From NCBI GenBank assembly GCA_963971405.1, contig OZ020486.1, forward strand, positions 1,984,001-2,048,000: a stretch of DNA of 64,000 nt, read 5' to 3'. Below are positions 12,901 to 20,305 of this stretch, piece by piece. The position numbers and the translations under genes were made by a program. The first letter of the stretch is position 1, and each line of letters starts with the position of its first letter. Source of the stretch: Psococerastis gibbosa. Lineage: Eukaryota > Arthropoda > Insecta > Psocodea > Psocidae. The notes beneath the pieces are model-generated. The model did no database searches. It was not told the DNA's origin and worked only from the letters and a program-made list of their open reading frames with translations.

Positions 12901-15900
12901 TCAATGATAGCTCTTCAATCATTATTTCATGTCAAGTTTTATTTTGATAGTGAGAGTGAGTGGGGCCTTGATATAGTTCATGAATCAATGGTCTATGATT
13001 AAAATATATGTTGTGCATTATGCTGTGCTAGACCCTGCTGTGTGTCTATCCGGTATAATTCAAATTCAATGCAGCTTTTTTCGTATTATAGTACTGTTTT
13101 TAACCTACGTAAAGTCAACAAGTCTAAATGGTTGCCTGATTTTATTTGGCACTCCTAAATTACGCACTTTTTAATATTTGTAGTACACCGAGTAGCCGAC
13201 GTTTTTTTTTATTGTGGTAAATGGGTCGTTGGAAGATTTGTGACACTAGCATAAAGCCGACCCCTCGATACGTCAGCTCACAAAAATCTTTTATAGCAGA
13301 CTGTGGTTCTGTGAAAAAAACGTCGGCAACTCGCGCGTTCGAATCGCTGATGTGTTCCGGCCTTATACCTTCCACTGGCAGTTGACATGTGTGTTTTTAC
13401 TTCGCTTAGCATGATTATTGGCAGCTCACGGCAGTCGCCAGTTACGTATTACAAGGTACTGTTTAACTTGACAGAAATATTATTTTTCTAGCGAAATAAT
13501 TTCATGGATTGCTTTACAATGGATGGGACCAATTAAATTTTATATAGCTTACTGAATAAATTAAAATTGAAATATACAGACAATTTCTATGAAATATTTG
13601 GGGTGGCTACCACGATTATTCCGTTGTTGAAGTTTCATGAAATGAATATGAAGGAGAGCGCCATGTATTTTTCTGTTGTTATGCTTCCTTGGGATTGAAC
13701 TTTGGGTAACTATAAGCCCTGTCTCGCCATCTGCCAATGCATGGTGGAGCCGCGCTGCATTTCTAACTGAGACTTTTCAAGCGATGATGGGAACTACCCT
13801 TAACAAAAAGTTTCATGGGATCACTTGCGGCCGAAGAGGTTATTCGGATAATTCATTGAATAACTTTTATATGACTAATATGTACGTTAACAAAAGTTCA
13901 TGCTGTCAAGTGTCAAGTGTGTTACACAGACGAATTTACAGGTACATAAACTCCTTGAAGCGCATTTCCAGGTACATGTACCCCCATTGTGTGTGTTTCT
14001 CCCTGTACCTTGTTGTTGCCCACGTGTTTGCAGTGCAAATTGGTTGTGTCGCAGAACCGAAGGAGGAGTCTCCGGCGACCAGCGCTGCCACAGCTGCTGC
14101 AGAAGATACAGGCGATCTGGTGCAACGCAACCCCATACTCAACAACCTGCTCGCGCGACCGGCAGTAGTTGCCCCGCGCGTGCGCTGGCGGCCACACTGG
14201 CGGCGTGGGCGACGTTTCTCGCGGCATCGCCGTCTACCCCTCCCCAGGCCCCCTCGCCCTCCTACAGGTCAGTTGCATGCTTGTGCTGATTGGGCAACGG
14301 TGGGTCAGATTGTTTGGGCTTGAGGTGGCGTAGTTGGTGTTATCGTTAATTAGCAGGTGAATAATAATGAGAAGACCACATCTCGGATAAGCAATAAGCT
14401 CGACAGTAACCGCATGTTACAGGTCTAGAATGACCCGGCACTTGGTTCGTAAATTTAATTGGCTACAGTGCTCAACGGTTGCCCATGAACTTCTTATGAG
14501 TCAAAAAATAACAAAAACTTAAGAGTTTTTGTTATTTTTTGTTTATTAAAATGGAATACCACGAAGTCACGAGTAATCTAATTATTTATCTTCTTATGAG
14601 GTTATCTTCGATGCAAGTAAGGGTTGTCTCTGAATTTGTAGCTTGTTCGCATACTTGTGTGAGTATCTCAGCTATTACCTACAGTGTTGATGAAGTTATT
14701 TGGATGAATAATGTATTCTATACTAGAGATTGATAGTTAATGAAACTAATACTATTATACTATTATTAATACCCTAGAATCTAGATTGTTTTTAGAGCAG
14801 CCAATGCGAAGTTGGAAGGTTGCCGGAAAATGTCCCGTGATGCGGGATAATTTTTTATGAGCTATCAATCTCTAGTAATTATTCGCCTTTTGGGGAACTA
14901 ACCACTAAGTTATTAATTCACTATTGTTATTAATTCATTCTGGCTAGCTCGCGGAAGTTTAATTTAGCCTTAATGGAATGGTCCGTTGGACTGGTGTGAG
15001 TTTTTTTTGTGATTTGTGTAAGCGCTTACCGTACTAAACTCCTCTCCGGGCCTGTGTCCGCTGCATTTCCGCTATTTTTTTTTAGCAATGTCAGATCCTT
15101 TCTGCATAAAACGAACTGCAACAGCCTATCAGTCTGTGGTTTCCTTTTGGCGTAATCCCTATAATCCGTACTAAAAGAAAATTTTAGCAAGTCTTATATC
15201 AGATCCATTAACCTGTGATCTTAAGTTTTAGCATGAGAACAGGCTTTTGCATTGTTTTAATTATGCCTCCACGGTTTTGAACCTTGTTCTTGTACTGCTG
15301 GTACTTCAGTTGGCCTGATATTTAAGTAGTTTCCGAAAGTTGAAAAACAGTTGCCCGGTGTTTTTCCCAATTGGGCACTTTGGTGTCGAACAAATAAGGC
15401 ATACTCCATGCTGTATGACTGCTGTTGAGGTGAGTTGTTACGTTACGCATGCTAATGCATTTGACTGGTGACTGACTACCGCTGCTGCATTATCATTATG
15501 GGTGTCGCCAGCTATGGGTAGGCAGGGATACACACTATTTACACATAATAGTAGTTTCGCACAACTGGCTGTTTTGAATATTATGTTGAATATATTGTAT
15601 ATACATCTTTGTTTATTTATTTATTCAATATATGGTATGGGGTTTCAGGCGAACGGCGATATGGTTTTAGGGCTTGATCCACATTAACATGTACAGGTAT
15701 CGAACTGGTGGCTGACCAAGCGTCCTGTTCAGGAACAACCCGACGCATTTTAGAACTATAAGTATTGAGAAACTGTCATATCCAGATGGGCATTTTACGT
15801 TATTATTCATTACTTTTCTCCATTAAGGGTGACTCCCACCAATTGCAATCCTTCCCTTTGCATCTGAATGGAATTTAATATTTTGTTTAGAATGGAGTGG

Positions 15901-18900
15901 AGTATCGGCTTCCACTTACCGCTGTTTACCTGATACACCCGGCATATACTTTATAATAGTGTGTATTTGTACTAAGAACACAATATTTCCATGTATTTCT
16001 CTATCACCTAATGGTGCCGTTTAGTTGCAGCAGTAGCTGAGGAGGAGAGTGTGATCGCAGCTCCTCCACCGGTGGAGCCGAGTACTAGTCGTTGTTATGC
16101 CGACAAGGTGGAGAAACTGCGCAGACACGAGATCATCAACTGCATTTGTCAGATGAAGGAAGAGGACGGTCTTATGATACAGGTGACCACACCTTCTTAT
16201 ATTATGCAGTGTCGAGGAGTGATCACAGCACTCCTAGCGGTAGAGCCAGGTACTAGTCGTTGCAGGCAGGCAGGTTGTCCCTGGGGAAAATATTAAAATT
16301 GCCTAGGTTGGGAATAATAGATTAATAAATATATTATTTATAAAAAAAAAAATTGAACTTAATTCCGCAACATAAATTTTTAATAGTAACAGCTCCAACA
16401 AGTACCTATTACCGTACTTAGTAAAGAAATACCTGAGTAAAGAAATAAAACAATACACTGAAATACCATGTGTGGGGGACATTAGTCTACGAACCAGCAG
16501 AGTGATAGAACGCAGCTGCGGGAAAATAGTTTCCTTCTCGACGCCTAACTTAGGTAGGATGATATTTAATTGTAAAGACAATGTTGAAAATCTGAGGTCA
16601 GGGGTTTACTAACTGAACTTCAAGAATTGTGACATTACATATGTAGGCCAAACGGGACGAAATGTTAAAGAAAGAATAGCTGAGCATAGGCGAGCGGTTG
16701 GCAAGTAGGACTGCGACTCTGCTTTTGCAGAGCACCTACGTACCTCTGGCCATACCTCGGATTTCTCGATTGTTAAGTTATTATATGATTGTGACAAGGG
16801 CAAACTGTTAGATAGACTGGAGTGCATAGAAATAAGAAATGCATTATGTATCAATTGTAACCTCGGTTAATGAAATAACATTTATGCACACTTCCCCTCT
16901 CTTAGATCTAGTAACAGGAGTGCCCCGCCCATTCCCCTTCCACACTAATTAAGACTGATGTAAAAATAAATAAATAAAAATGAATAACGACTTTATTTTT
17001 ACGTGGGCGAACCATAAGACTAGAAAGTCTTCTATGGGCTAACCCAGGCAAGACAAGGTAATAGGTGCTTGTTGGAGCCAATGGTGTCACACCGAAACAG
17101 CTGTTACTATTAAAAATGTATGTTGTGGAATTAAGTGCAATTTTTATATATAATATACTTATTAATCATGTTTGACTTCCACGGAGTCACTGAAGAAACT
17201 CTCTCGTGGGAATAATAGTTTCAGATGCATGCTTTTAACCCTTTTAGAACATGCACTGGTCTTTTCTAATTCTGTCTCATGTTTCAGTGTGATATCTGTC
17301 TGTGCTGGCAGCACGGGCACTGCCTCGGCATGTCCAGGCAGAGTAATGTACCTGAGACTTACATATGCACTGTGTGTAAGAACCCTTACAAGGGACGCTC
17401 CTCACAACGCTACTTGAACCACCAGACGTGGATGAAGGAGGGAACACTTCCAAGGTAGGTAACAGATACGGTGGATATCCAGTACATATGAAGAACCATT
17501 ACAAGGCGCGCTCCTCGCAGTGCTAACTGAGCCAACAGGCTTGGTTGAAGGAGGATGCCCTTCCAAGGCAAGTAGCAACACTGGAACCCAAAGACATTTT
17601 TTTCAACTAAAAGACACTGAACTCAAAAAGAGCTGCAAACGTTTCAGGCTTAGGAGTGACTCCGTTCTTCAGGAATGAAATGAGGGTAGGTTGGCAGTGC
17701 CTCTATCGAAATATCCATAGTATTGGAGTTAGTGAACTAGTGGAGGGGTAGCATTTAATAGTGTCAGGAGGCTGAAACGATTCAGTTTGCCAAGTTACAT
17801 CTTAGAATTTTCACGTGATTCATGATATGGTTGTTACGTAGCTCAAAATGCATGGTTAACGCAATTTTCCCCCCAATTATTACGTTTATGTTTCTGTCAA
17901 TAGTAACTGAGTAACATTGTTTGTTTTCAGCTTGCCGTATGCGCAAGAGAGTGATGAACGGAGAGAAAAGAGTGCGAGACAGCAAGCTATGTTGAAGCGA
18001 TCGTTTGAGCTGAGTGGGCAGCTGACATTGCTTACGAGATTGTTGCATAGTCTGAAGACGAGGGTCAGCATAGCCAAGCACAAAGACCACCCCAAGCTCT
18101 GGATGTGGGCCAACAGCACCACCACTGTGTGAGTGTTTTATCTTCCAAAGTGGAAACCTGTCGGGTTTGGTAGCCCCAACGATAATGAAATAGTACAGAT
18201 CGTGCCTAACCATAAGCTAAGTATAGCCGATAGTGGGCAAACGCAGGAGGAAATGTGACCATGTTATAGGGTTGCAAACAAAAAACGAAAATATTGGAAA
18301 ATTGAAAGCAAATGAACAATTCAACTGGCAGGGCTGACAAATGAATCGCAGGAGCAAAAGTGCTGCGTGTACATATTATGCCTGAGTTGGGTGGCATTCT
18401 TAATAGCTTGATTTTGCCTGTATTTGGCTTATGGCGAGAAGCTCTGAAGCTCTGTCGCTTAGCAACGGTCGCGTTGGATAAGTAAGCTAAACTAAAGTAG
18501 GACTCCCGCGGTTAGGGTAGAGAAATGTGAATATTAGTATTCATTCTGCAGTGTTCCAGTGTAGTCCGAAGTAAGGTTTATACATACACAGCTGATTCCC
18601 AATTGTTTAATTTTGCTTACAGTAAAACTGAAGACCCGAGGACCCCAAAAGTACCTGAACCAGAGAAACCCATCGATTCGGTTGAGTGTAGACTGAACCT
18701 GCTTACCAATGTAGAACAGTACCAGGAAGCGGTGCAGAAAAGACTGGATGCTATCGAAGCTGAGCTAGAGCGTGAGTATACTATACGGTATACCTTTAGG
18801 GCACATGTAACCAGCGGAGTTGATTTGAGTAGCTATGTTGCCGATCTACAACAGTGGTCTACAACTGTGAACAGCGTGGGCCAGCAAGAGGAGGCAGTGC

Positions 18901-19750
18901 AATAAAGACTCGATGATGTTTCCGTGAAATTACGTTTTTAATGTTGACAAGCCTCGTCGCATAAAACAAAATAATATATAAAAAATAAAAATAGAATCAG
19001 CAAATAATGACATTATTAACTTTTTTTAAAAAGAAAAGTACCTTATCGGAGCTAGGTACCCTTACACTCCACCTGTCAAGTACAGTGTAAACGCATTACA
19101 AATATACAATGTTGAAATTAAAAAAAAACAAAAAAAAAACAAAAACGCACAGACTCACTTCACTCATCTATAGAGCCATGGGACATGAATCCTAGCCTGC
19201 ACTATATTTTAGATGTTAGATAATCATTATCAATTTTTATTTGTTGACTAAGTTGGCTTAGTAATATTACGAATTGTCGTTATTTATTATTTATTGCTTT
19301 CCTATTTACACGAAGTATAAGGAAGGTTGTTGGTTCGAGTCCCACACTTGCTACATTTTCTGGCCATGTTTCGGAGGGCATGTAAAGCAGGCGGTACCGG
19401 GTCTTTTTAGTTATTTAATATTTAAGGAATGCTTTGCGATGTCTTTTGAAGCACAAACTTGTAGACTCTGTCGTAGTTGAACGTGTTGAGCGCCACTATA
19501 GAATGGCGATAATTTAGACGTTTCAATGGCCCACTGATATCTGTTGGGCCCTGCTACCTGTATGCGTAACATTTTTATTCTCTTTAATAATTCTTTATTC
19601 GTTGCAGAACTTGAAGCCATTGAGGCAGAGCTGGACGGGGTAGCGGTGGAGAAGCCAGAGGAGCCCCAGTCATATGCCAAGGATAAGGCGACCGTTATCA
19701 TGCTGAAGAGAGATTTGGACACGCTCGAGAAGTTCTCAAAACTGCCATAG
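941..19750 (+). CDS. PHF20: PHF20/MBD-R2-like chromatin reader, complete 16-exon gene
   Basis: Exons read from splice sites and phase: 941-991, 2006-2211, 2706-2800, 3929-4162, 4556-4814, 5403-5528, 7895-8285, 9187-9365, 9609-9671, 10368-10498, 14034-14267, 16031-16182, 17288-17454, 17931-18128, 18623-18771, 19608-19750. They total 2778 nt and join without a frame break: 925 residues plus TAG. Domains in order: Tudor 1 (about 27-80), Tudor 2 (about 88-140), MBD-like (about 255-312), Pro-rich linker, C2H2 finger (C438, C443, H456, H461), PHD finger (C694, C696, C708, C711, H716, C719, C734, C737), and a Lys/Glu-rich C-terminus. This order matches PHF20 and fly MBD-R2, nuclear subunits of the NSL complex with MOF acetyltransferase that bind methylated lysine. 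No THAP domain precedes Tudor 1, so the N-terminus is PHF20-like. The exon 11 start (14034 or 14055) is the least certain boundary; both keep frame. Introns hold many repeats and decayed exon copies. Confidence 0.9.
1555..1790 (+). repeat. tRNA-SINE-like repeat (family A)
   Basis: Contains GGTTCGAGTCCCACGC, a good RNA polymerase III B box, followed by a conserved body (CTTGCTACATTTT, CTTCGGAGGG, AACTCCGCAAGGTTGG). Related copies lie near 19330, 29460, 30410 (reversed) and 42030 (reversed). The start is unclear. Confidence 0.6.
2006..2211 (+). CDS. PHF20: Exon 2: first Tudor domain
   Basis: Starts in phase 0 after a GTTAG acceptor and ends two bases into a Lys codon. It encodes the compact Tudor/chromobarrel of PHF20: a Gly-Cys-Arg-Leu-Glu-Ala-Arg-Asp start, a Trp-Tyr pair, Val-Asp-Trp-Glu-Asp, and the Phe-Asp-Glu-Trp-Val motif near its end. 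The aromatic residues expected to form the methyl-lysine cage are present. Confidence 0.92.
2229..2310 (+). pseudogene. Shadow of PHF20 exon 2
   Basis: Starting about 18 bp past the exon 2 donor, blocks related to the exon recur in the same order: the TATTCGcgtacgc-type block, TGCTCGTGTATT, and GTTGAGATCTGG followed by a CAGCCCAAGTA donor-like end. A gap of about 14 bp and a larger gap separate the blocks. It reads as a tandem duplicate that lost pieces and its frame. Confidence 0.7.
2706..4162 (+). CDS. PHF20: Exons 3-4: second Tudor domain and basic linker
   Basis: Exon 3 (2706-2800) gives the Tudor start with Val-Leu-Ala-Met-Trp-Ser and Tyr-Pro-Ala. Exon 4 (3929-4162) completes it with Lys-Tyr-Glu-Val-Leu-Phe-Glu-Asp-Gly-Phe. 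A Lys/Arg-rich linker follows, likely a nuclear-localisation or DNA-contact segment. The intron between them carries a foldback MITE at 3679-3827. Confidence 0.9.
2860..2960 (+). repeat. Repeat fragment shared with 1540-1600
   Basis: ACGCCCCACCAATCTGAGCG followed by TTGGATTATGTACTAAAGTG is a diverged match to the stretch just before the family A SINE at 1555. This suggests a shared element head. Nothing else is recognised in the intron up to 3678, apart from a 45-bp motif near 3128 that also occurs at 18205. Confidence 0.35.
3679..3827. mobile_element. Foldback MITE, copy 1
   Basis: Almost the whole element is one inverted repeat. Both arms read about 65 bp from a TTAGGCGGGTATTCCA-type end through a CAACGTCAATGAAAAT block to GGTGGTAGCAGA. 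A short AT-rich spacer separates them. The ends match the MITE at 9869-10141, so this is a family. It is small, carries no ORF and must be moved by another element's transposase. Confidence 0.85.
4222..4362 (+). repeat. SINE-like repeat (family C)
   Basis: GTCAGGAATAGTCCAGTTGG, ACTATGAAACGGAAGG and a GCGGTTCCAA box-B-like motif, then a GCATGTTG ... CCAAATAG tail. A second longer copy lies at 51174. Tail pieces lie near 28280, 38131 and 41330 (reversed). Confidence 0.55.
4556..5528 (+). CDS. PHF20: Exons 5-6: MBD-like domain
   Basis: Exon 5 (4556-4814) encodes a Ser/Pro-rich linker and the first strands of an MBD fold (Trp-Thr-Lys-Val, Gly-Lys-Thr-Ala-Gly-Arg-Leu-Asp-Ile). Exon 6 (5403-5528) finishes it with Gly-Arg-Lys-Phe-Arg-Thr-Arg-Thr-Glu-Val and Tyr-Asp-Pro. 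The pattern fits MBD/TAM domains such as the one in MBD-R2. Whether it binds methyl-CpG cannot be judged from sequence. Confidence 0.85.
4853..4915 (+). pseudogene. Shadow of PHF20 exon 5
   Basis: TTGAAGTGGAGCATATTGAC matches the exon 5 segment that begins TTGAAGTGGAGTATCTGGAC and continues weakly for about 40 more bases. It lies roughly 40 bp after the exon 5 donor, in the same orientation. Substitutions break the frame. Confidence 0.65.
5055..5302 (+). repeat. SINE-like repeat (family B)
   Basis: Carries TCGATTTAAGTCCCACTC (B-box-like), AAGGTGTAACTGTGCTTGTG and a tail TAGTTTTAATAAAACACTGA. A second copy lies at 56460-56697. The spread of copies and the internal promoter-like box suggest a tRNA-derived SINE. 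Confidence 0.55.
5780..6235 (+). mobile_element. LINE reverse-transcriptase C-terminal fragments
   Basis: Positions 6014-6240 read Arg-Arg-Ala-Lys-Trp-Met-Gly and, after a frame break, a His-rich tail typical of the region after the RT domain. Positions 5785-5890 match the far C-terminal end (Trp-Arg-Thr-Lys-Leu-Lys) seen again near 34580 and 56240. The two parts are in reversed order. Old and non-coding. Confidence 0.5.
6363..6720 (+). repeat. Dispersed repeat D, copy 1
   Basis: About 360 bp, colinear with 27755-28150. Shared blocks are TTTTAGGAAACACT, GATGAAACTTGGCACAAAAA, CATATCTCAGT and CGATAATGGTAAT followed by TTTTACGACAAATTAACG. No ORF or clear inverted ends; the class is unknown. Confidence 0.75.
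6827..7138. mobile_element. Non-autonomous hAT-like element with 8-bp target duplication
   Basis: Ends CAGGGGCGTAAAG and CTTTACGCCTCTG form a short terminal inverted repeat. The flanks CATAGCGT and GATAGCGT match at 7 of 8 positions, as expected for a hAT 8-bp target-site duplication. The 312-bp body has long C runs and no transposase. Confidence 0.8.
7221..7490 (+). mobile_element. Candidate Helentron-type element (HINE), decayed 5' part
   Basis: Diverged match to the 5' portion of the roughly 850-bp family: TTTTCCTATTAATACG, AAAGCTTTGTGACGGTC, CATGTAGGTTTACAAAAATC and a G-run end. It is the most diverged copy here, so probably the oldest. Confidence 0.6.
7741..7760. repeat. Interstitial telomere-like tract (CCTAA/TTAGG)
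   Basis: Four units of CTAAC, i.e. the TTAGG pentamer read on the other strand, which is the usual arthropod telomere repeat. Too short to be a telomere; probably an insertion by break repair or chance. Confidence 0.6.
7895..9365 (+). CDS. PHF20: Exons 7-8: proline-rich linker and split C2H2 zinc finger
   Basis: Exon 7 (7895-8285) has a low-complexity run of Pro-Pro-Glu-Leu-Pro and Pro-Pro-Val-Glu units, an acidic stretch, and the two zinc-binding cysteines. Exon 8 (9187-9365) starts exactly in frame with Met-His-Met-Lys-His-Tyr-His and supplies the histidines, so the intron splits the finger. PHF20 proteins carry one C2H2 finger at this place. Exon 8 has two decayed copies just upstream. 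Confidence 0.88.
8330..8519. mobile_element. Small terminal-inverted-repeat element in PHF20 intron 7
   Basis: AAAGCTGGCCATT at the left is inverted at the right as AATGGCCAGTTTT. Inside, GGGCTCCAAACGGACTC pairs with GAGTCCATTTGGAGCCC. No coding capacity. A related start (AAAGCTGGCCACACGACCG) occurs at 21093. Confidence 0.65.
8987..9147 (+). pseudogene. Two shadows of PHF20 exon 8, one with its splice acceptor
   Basis: Positions 8987-9045 match the middle of exon 8 (TACCTGGACTACACGG..., GCGTACGCCCGCACTGCCAG). Positions 9063-9147 match the exon's own acceptor region and 5' half (GTAACCGGTTTCAACCTG, TTTTCAG, ATGC...). The intact exon follows at 9187 behind nearly the same acceptor context. The copies are clearly related but carry many changes, including stops. 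Confidence 0.85.
9755..9866 (+). mobile_element. LINE C-terminal fragment
   Basis: Reads Asp-Arg-Ile-Arg-Asn-Glu-Val, Leu-Gln-Trp-Phe in one frame, with a stop between. This is the pattern after the RT domain in many arthropod LINEs (Arg-Ile-Arg-Asn-Glu ... Leu-Arg-Trp-Phe-Gly-His). Short and dead. Confidence 0.45.
9869..10141. mobile_element. Foldback MITE, copy 2
   Basis: A near-perfect inverted repeat with about 120-bp arms: TAAGGCGGGTATTCCACCGG at one end, CCGGTGGAATAGCCGCCTAA at the other. It shares end sequence and the central GTCTGCTACC motif with the element at 3679-3827, but the arm interiors differ. It lies between exons 9 and 10. Confidence 0.88.
10679..10724 (+). repeat. Three tandem copies of a 15-bp unit
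   Basis: CAGTATGTGGCCGTA is repeated three times in perfect register, the last copy ending GTCACTA. A recent slippage or small tandem duplication in the intron. Confidence 0.9.
11437..11685 (+). mobile_element. LINE RT C-terminal fragment
   Basis: An open frame of about 80 codons reads Arg-Ile-Arg-Trp-Leu-Gly-His-Val-His-Arg, Pro-Gly-Arg-Pro-Arg-Leu-Arg-Trp-Arg-Asp-Gln-Val, Ala-Ala-Glu-Asp-Arg-Pro-Arg-Trp-Arg. This is the zinc-knuckle-free tail of many arthropod LINE polyproteins and resembles the piece at 27172-27513. 5'-truncated. Confidence 0.75.
14268..16030 (+). other. PHF20 intron 11
   Basis: 1.8 kb, AT-rich. The only structure recognised is the perfect hairpin at 14502-14541. No exon, no named repeat. 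Confidence 0.55.
14502..14541. repeat. Perfect 18-bp-arm hairpin
   Basis: CAAAAAATAACAAAAACT, a 4-nt loop TAAG, then the exact complement. The arms have no mismatch, which suggests recent origin or constraint. No flanking target duplication seen. Confidence 0.9.
16031..17454 (+). CDS. PHF20: Exons 12-13: C4HC3 PHD finger
   Basis: Exon 12 (16031-16182) ends with the first Cys-x-Cys pair. Exon 13 (17288-17454) supplies Cys-Asp-Ile-Cys, the Trp-Gln-His-Gly-His-Cys core and the final Cys-Thr-Val-Cys. All eight zinc ligands are present. The intron holds a Penelope fragment. Both exons have a decayed partial copy next to them. Confidence 0.92.
16207..16265 (+). pseudogene. Shadow of PHF20 exon 12
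   Basis: The 5' part of exon 12 recurs about 25 bp after its donor: TGATCACAGCACTCC, GGTAGAGCCAGGTACTAG and TCGTTG, against the exon's GTGATCGCAGCTCC and GGTGGAGCCGAGTACTAG. A short internal deletion is visible. Confidence 0.75.
16350..16870 (+). mobile_element. Penelope-like retroelement 3' fragment (GIY-YIG endonuclease)
   Basis: The linker reads Lys-Lys-Tyr-Leu-Ser-Lys-Glu, Leu-Arg-Ser-Gly-Val-Tyr; the endonuclease then gives Asn-Cys-Asp-Ile-Thr-Tyr-Val-Gly-Gln-Thr-Gly-Arg, Glu-His-Arg-Arg-Ala, His-Leu-Arg-Thr-Ser-Gly-His. This Cys...Tyr-Val-Gly-Gln-Thr-Gly-Arg layout is diagnostic of Penelope GIY-YIG domains. Only the C-terminal part is present, and the copy is broken. It sits in the intron between the two PHD exons. 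Confidence 0.8.
16960..17060 (-). mobile_element. Retroelement 3' end with TTTA-rich tail, copy 1
   Basis: On the minus strand: AGTCTTATGGTTCGCCCACG, AATAAAGTCGTTATTCA, then a TTTATTTATTTA tail. A second copy at 24595-24700 has a TTTCATTTCATT tail. A shared body with variable microsatellite tails is typical of LINE or SINE 3' ends. Confidence 0.5.
17480..17578 (+). pseudogene. Shadow of PHF20 exon 13 with donor region
   Basis: A near-colinear copy of the 3' half of exon 13: AAGAACCATTACAAGGCGCG, CTCCTCGCAGTGCTAA, TTGAAGGAGGATGCCCTTCC, then AAGGCAAGTAGCAACA against the true donor context AAGGTAGGTAACAGA. It begins about 25 bp past the exon. A stop and a GT-to-GC change at the donor make it non-functional. 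Confidence 0.85.
18160..18440. repeat. Dispersed repeat F, copy 1
   Basis: Blocks AAATGAACAATTCAACTGGC and CTTAATAGCTTGATTTTGCC match 41500-41690. The left part, CCTAACCATAAGCTAAGTAT, recurs near 3128. No coding content; class unknown. Confidence 0.5.
18855..18925 (+). pseudogene. Shadow of PHF20 exon 15
   Basis: GGAGGCAGTGCAATAAAGAC and CTCGATGATG match the exon's GGAAGCGGTGCAGAAAAGAC and TGGATGCTATCG. The copy lies about 85 bp downstream of the exon 15 donor. Reading through that donor stays open to 18905 and ends inside this copy, so intron retention would give a short alternative C-terminus. Confidence 0.65.
19295..19420 (+). repeat. HINE 5' tip fused to SINE family A piece
   Basis: TTGCTTTCCTATTTACACG and AGTATAAGGAAGG are the first 30 or so bases of the HINE family. 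They run directly into GGTTCGAGTCCCACACTTGC of SINE family A. Either one element inserted into the other or they were joined by deletion. Confidence 0.55.
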
Positions 19751-19944
19751 ATAAAATAGGCATACAAACTGTTCAATCAATTCATCCGATTGACCTCTTC
19801 AGACGCATCACAAGTAACTGGTTGAGTTAGGACACGTCTCCGATCGCATGATGTGCAGAGATGTACAAGCACGCTATCACCTTCCCGCTGAAGCCGATAA
19901 AGCGACTGCGCGAGAAGTCTCTACAGCATATCACATAGTGTTGT

Positions 19945-20125
19945 GATTTAACTCCCATGTGAATACTCAGATTACTGTTGGTGTTGTCTGGACATATTGC
20001 ACATTTATGTGGTTTGCCCCCATTATGGGTTTTCATGCTATGATAGAGCATACTCCTCATACGTGTGTAACCATTGCCACAGGTATTGCACTAAACTGTC
20101 TTCTTACCCTCATGTGACCTGGCAG
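19945..20125 (-). pseudogene. C2H2 zinc-finger gene fossil
   Basis: On the minus strand: Cys-Asn-Thr-Cys-Gly-Asn-Gly-Tyr, Leu-Tyr-His-Ser-Met-Lys-Thr-His, a linker close to Thr-Gly-Glu-Lys-Pro (Asn-Gly-Gly-Lys-Pro-His-Lys-Cys-Ala-Ile-Cys), then Leu-Ser-Ile-His. That is one finger and most of a second. A stop precedes the first Cys and no exon boundaries are evident. It lies between the PHF20 stop and the F-box gene. Confidence 0.6.
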
Positions 20126-20204
20126 AAATCTACCATAGCCCGCCCAGTCATCTACTACTACTAGCACCTGCATCTACACCTAAACGTACGCCAACTAGCC
20201 ATCA

Positions 20205-20305
20205 GTGACCTGCGAATCATATGCTAAGGTTGAGGCGGCTGGCCGTCGTCATACTCAAGAAATATCTGAACATCCTCGAGAAGTTTTGTACATTATCCTA
20301 CGCCT
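20205..20305 (+). pseudogene. Shadow of PHF20 terminal exon 16
   Basis: About 450 bp after the stop codon, AATCATATGCTAAGG, CGTCGTCATACTCAAGA and CATCCTCGAGAAGTTTTG match exon 16 (AGTCATATGCCAAGG, CGTTATCATGCTGAAGA, CACGCTCGAGAAGTTCTC) in order and spacing. The frame is lost. Confidence 0.8.

Larger units (their letters stand above)
10499..14033 (+). other. PHF20 intron 10 (3.5 kb)
   Basis: Contains a 15-bp triplicate near 10679, a LINE C-terminal piece near 11437, and around 13230-13330 a weak match (GTCAGCTCACAAAAATCTTT, AACGTCGGCAA) to the TIR elements at 37843 and 61037. The rest is AT-rich with no exon or repeat I can name. Confidence 0.6.

Noticed and set aside
13676-14323. 215-codon open frame on the plus strand
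   Set aside because: Only 14034-14267 fits the PHF20 exon by phase and splice sites; the rest is intron.
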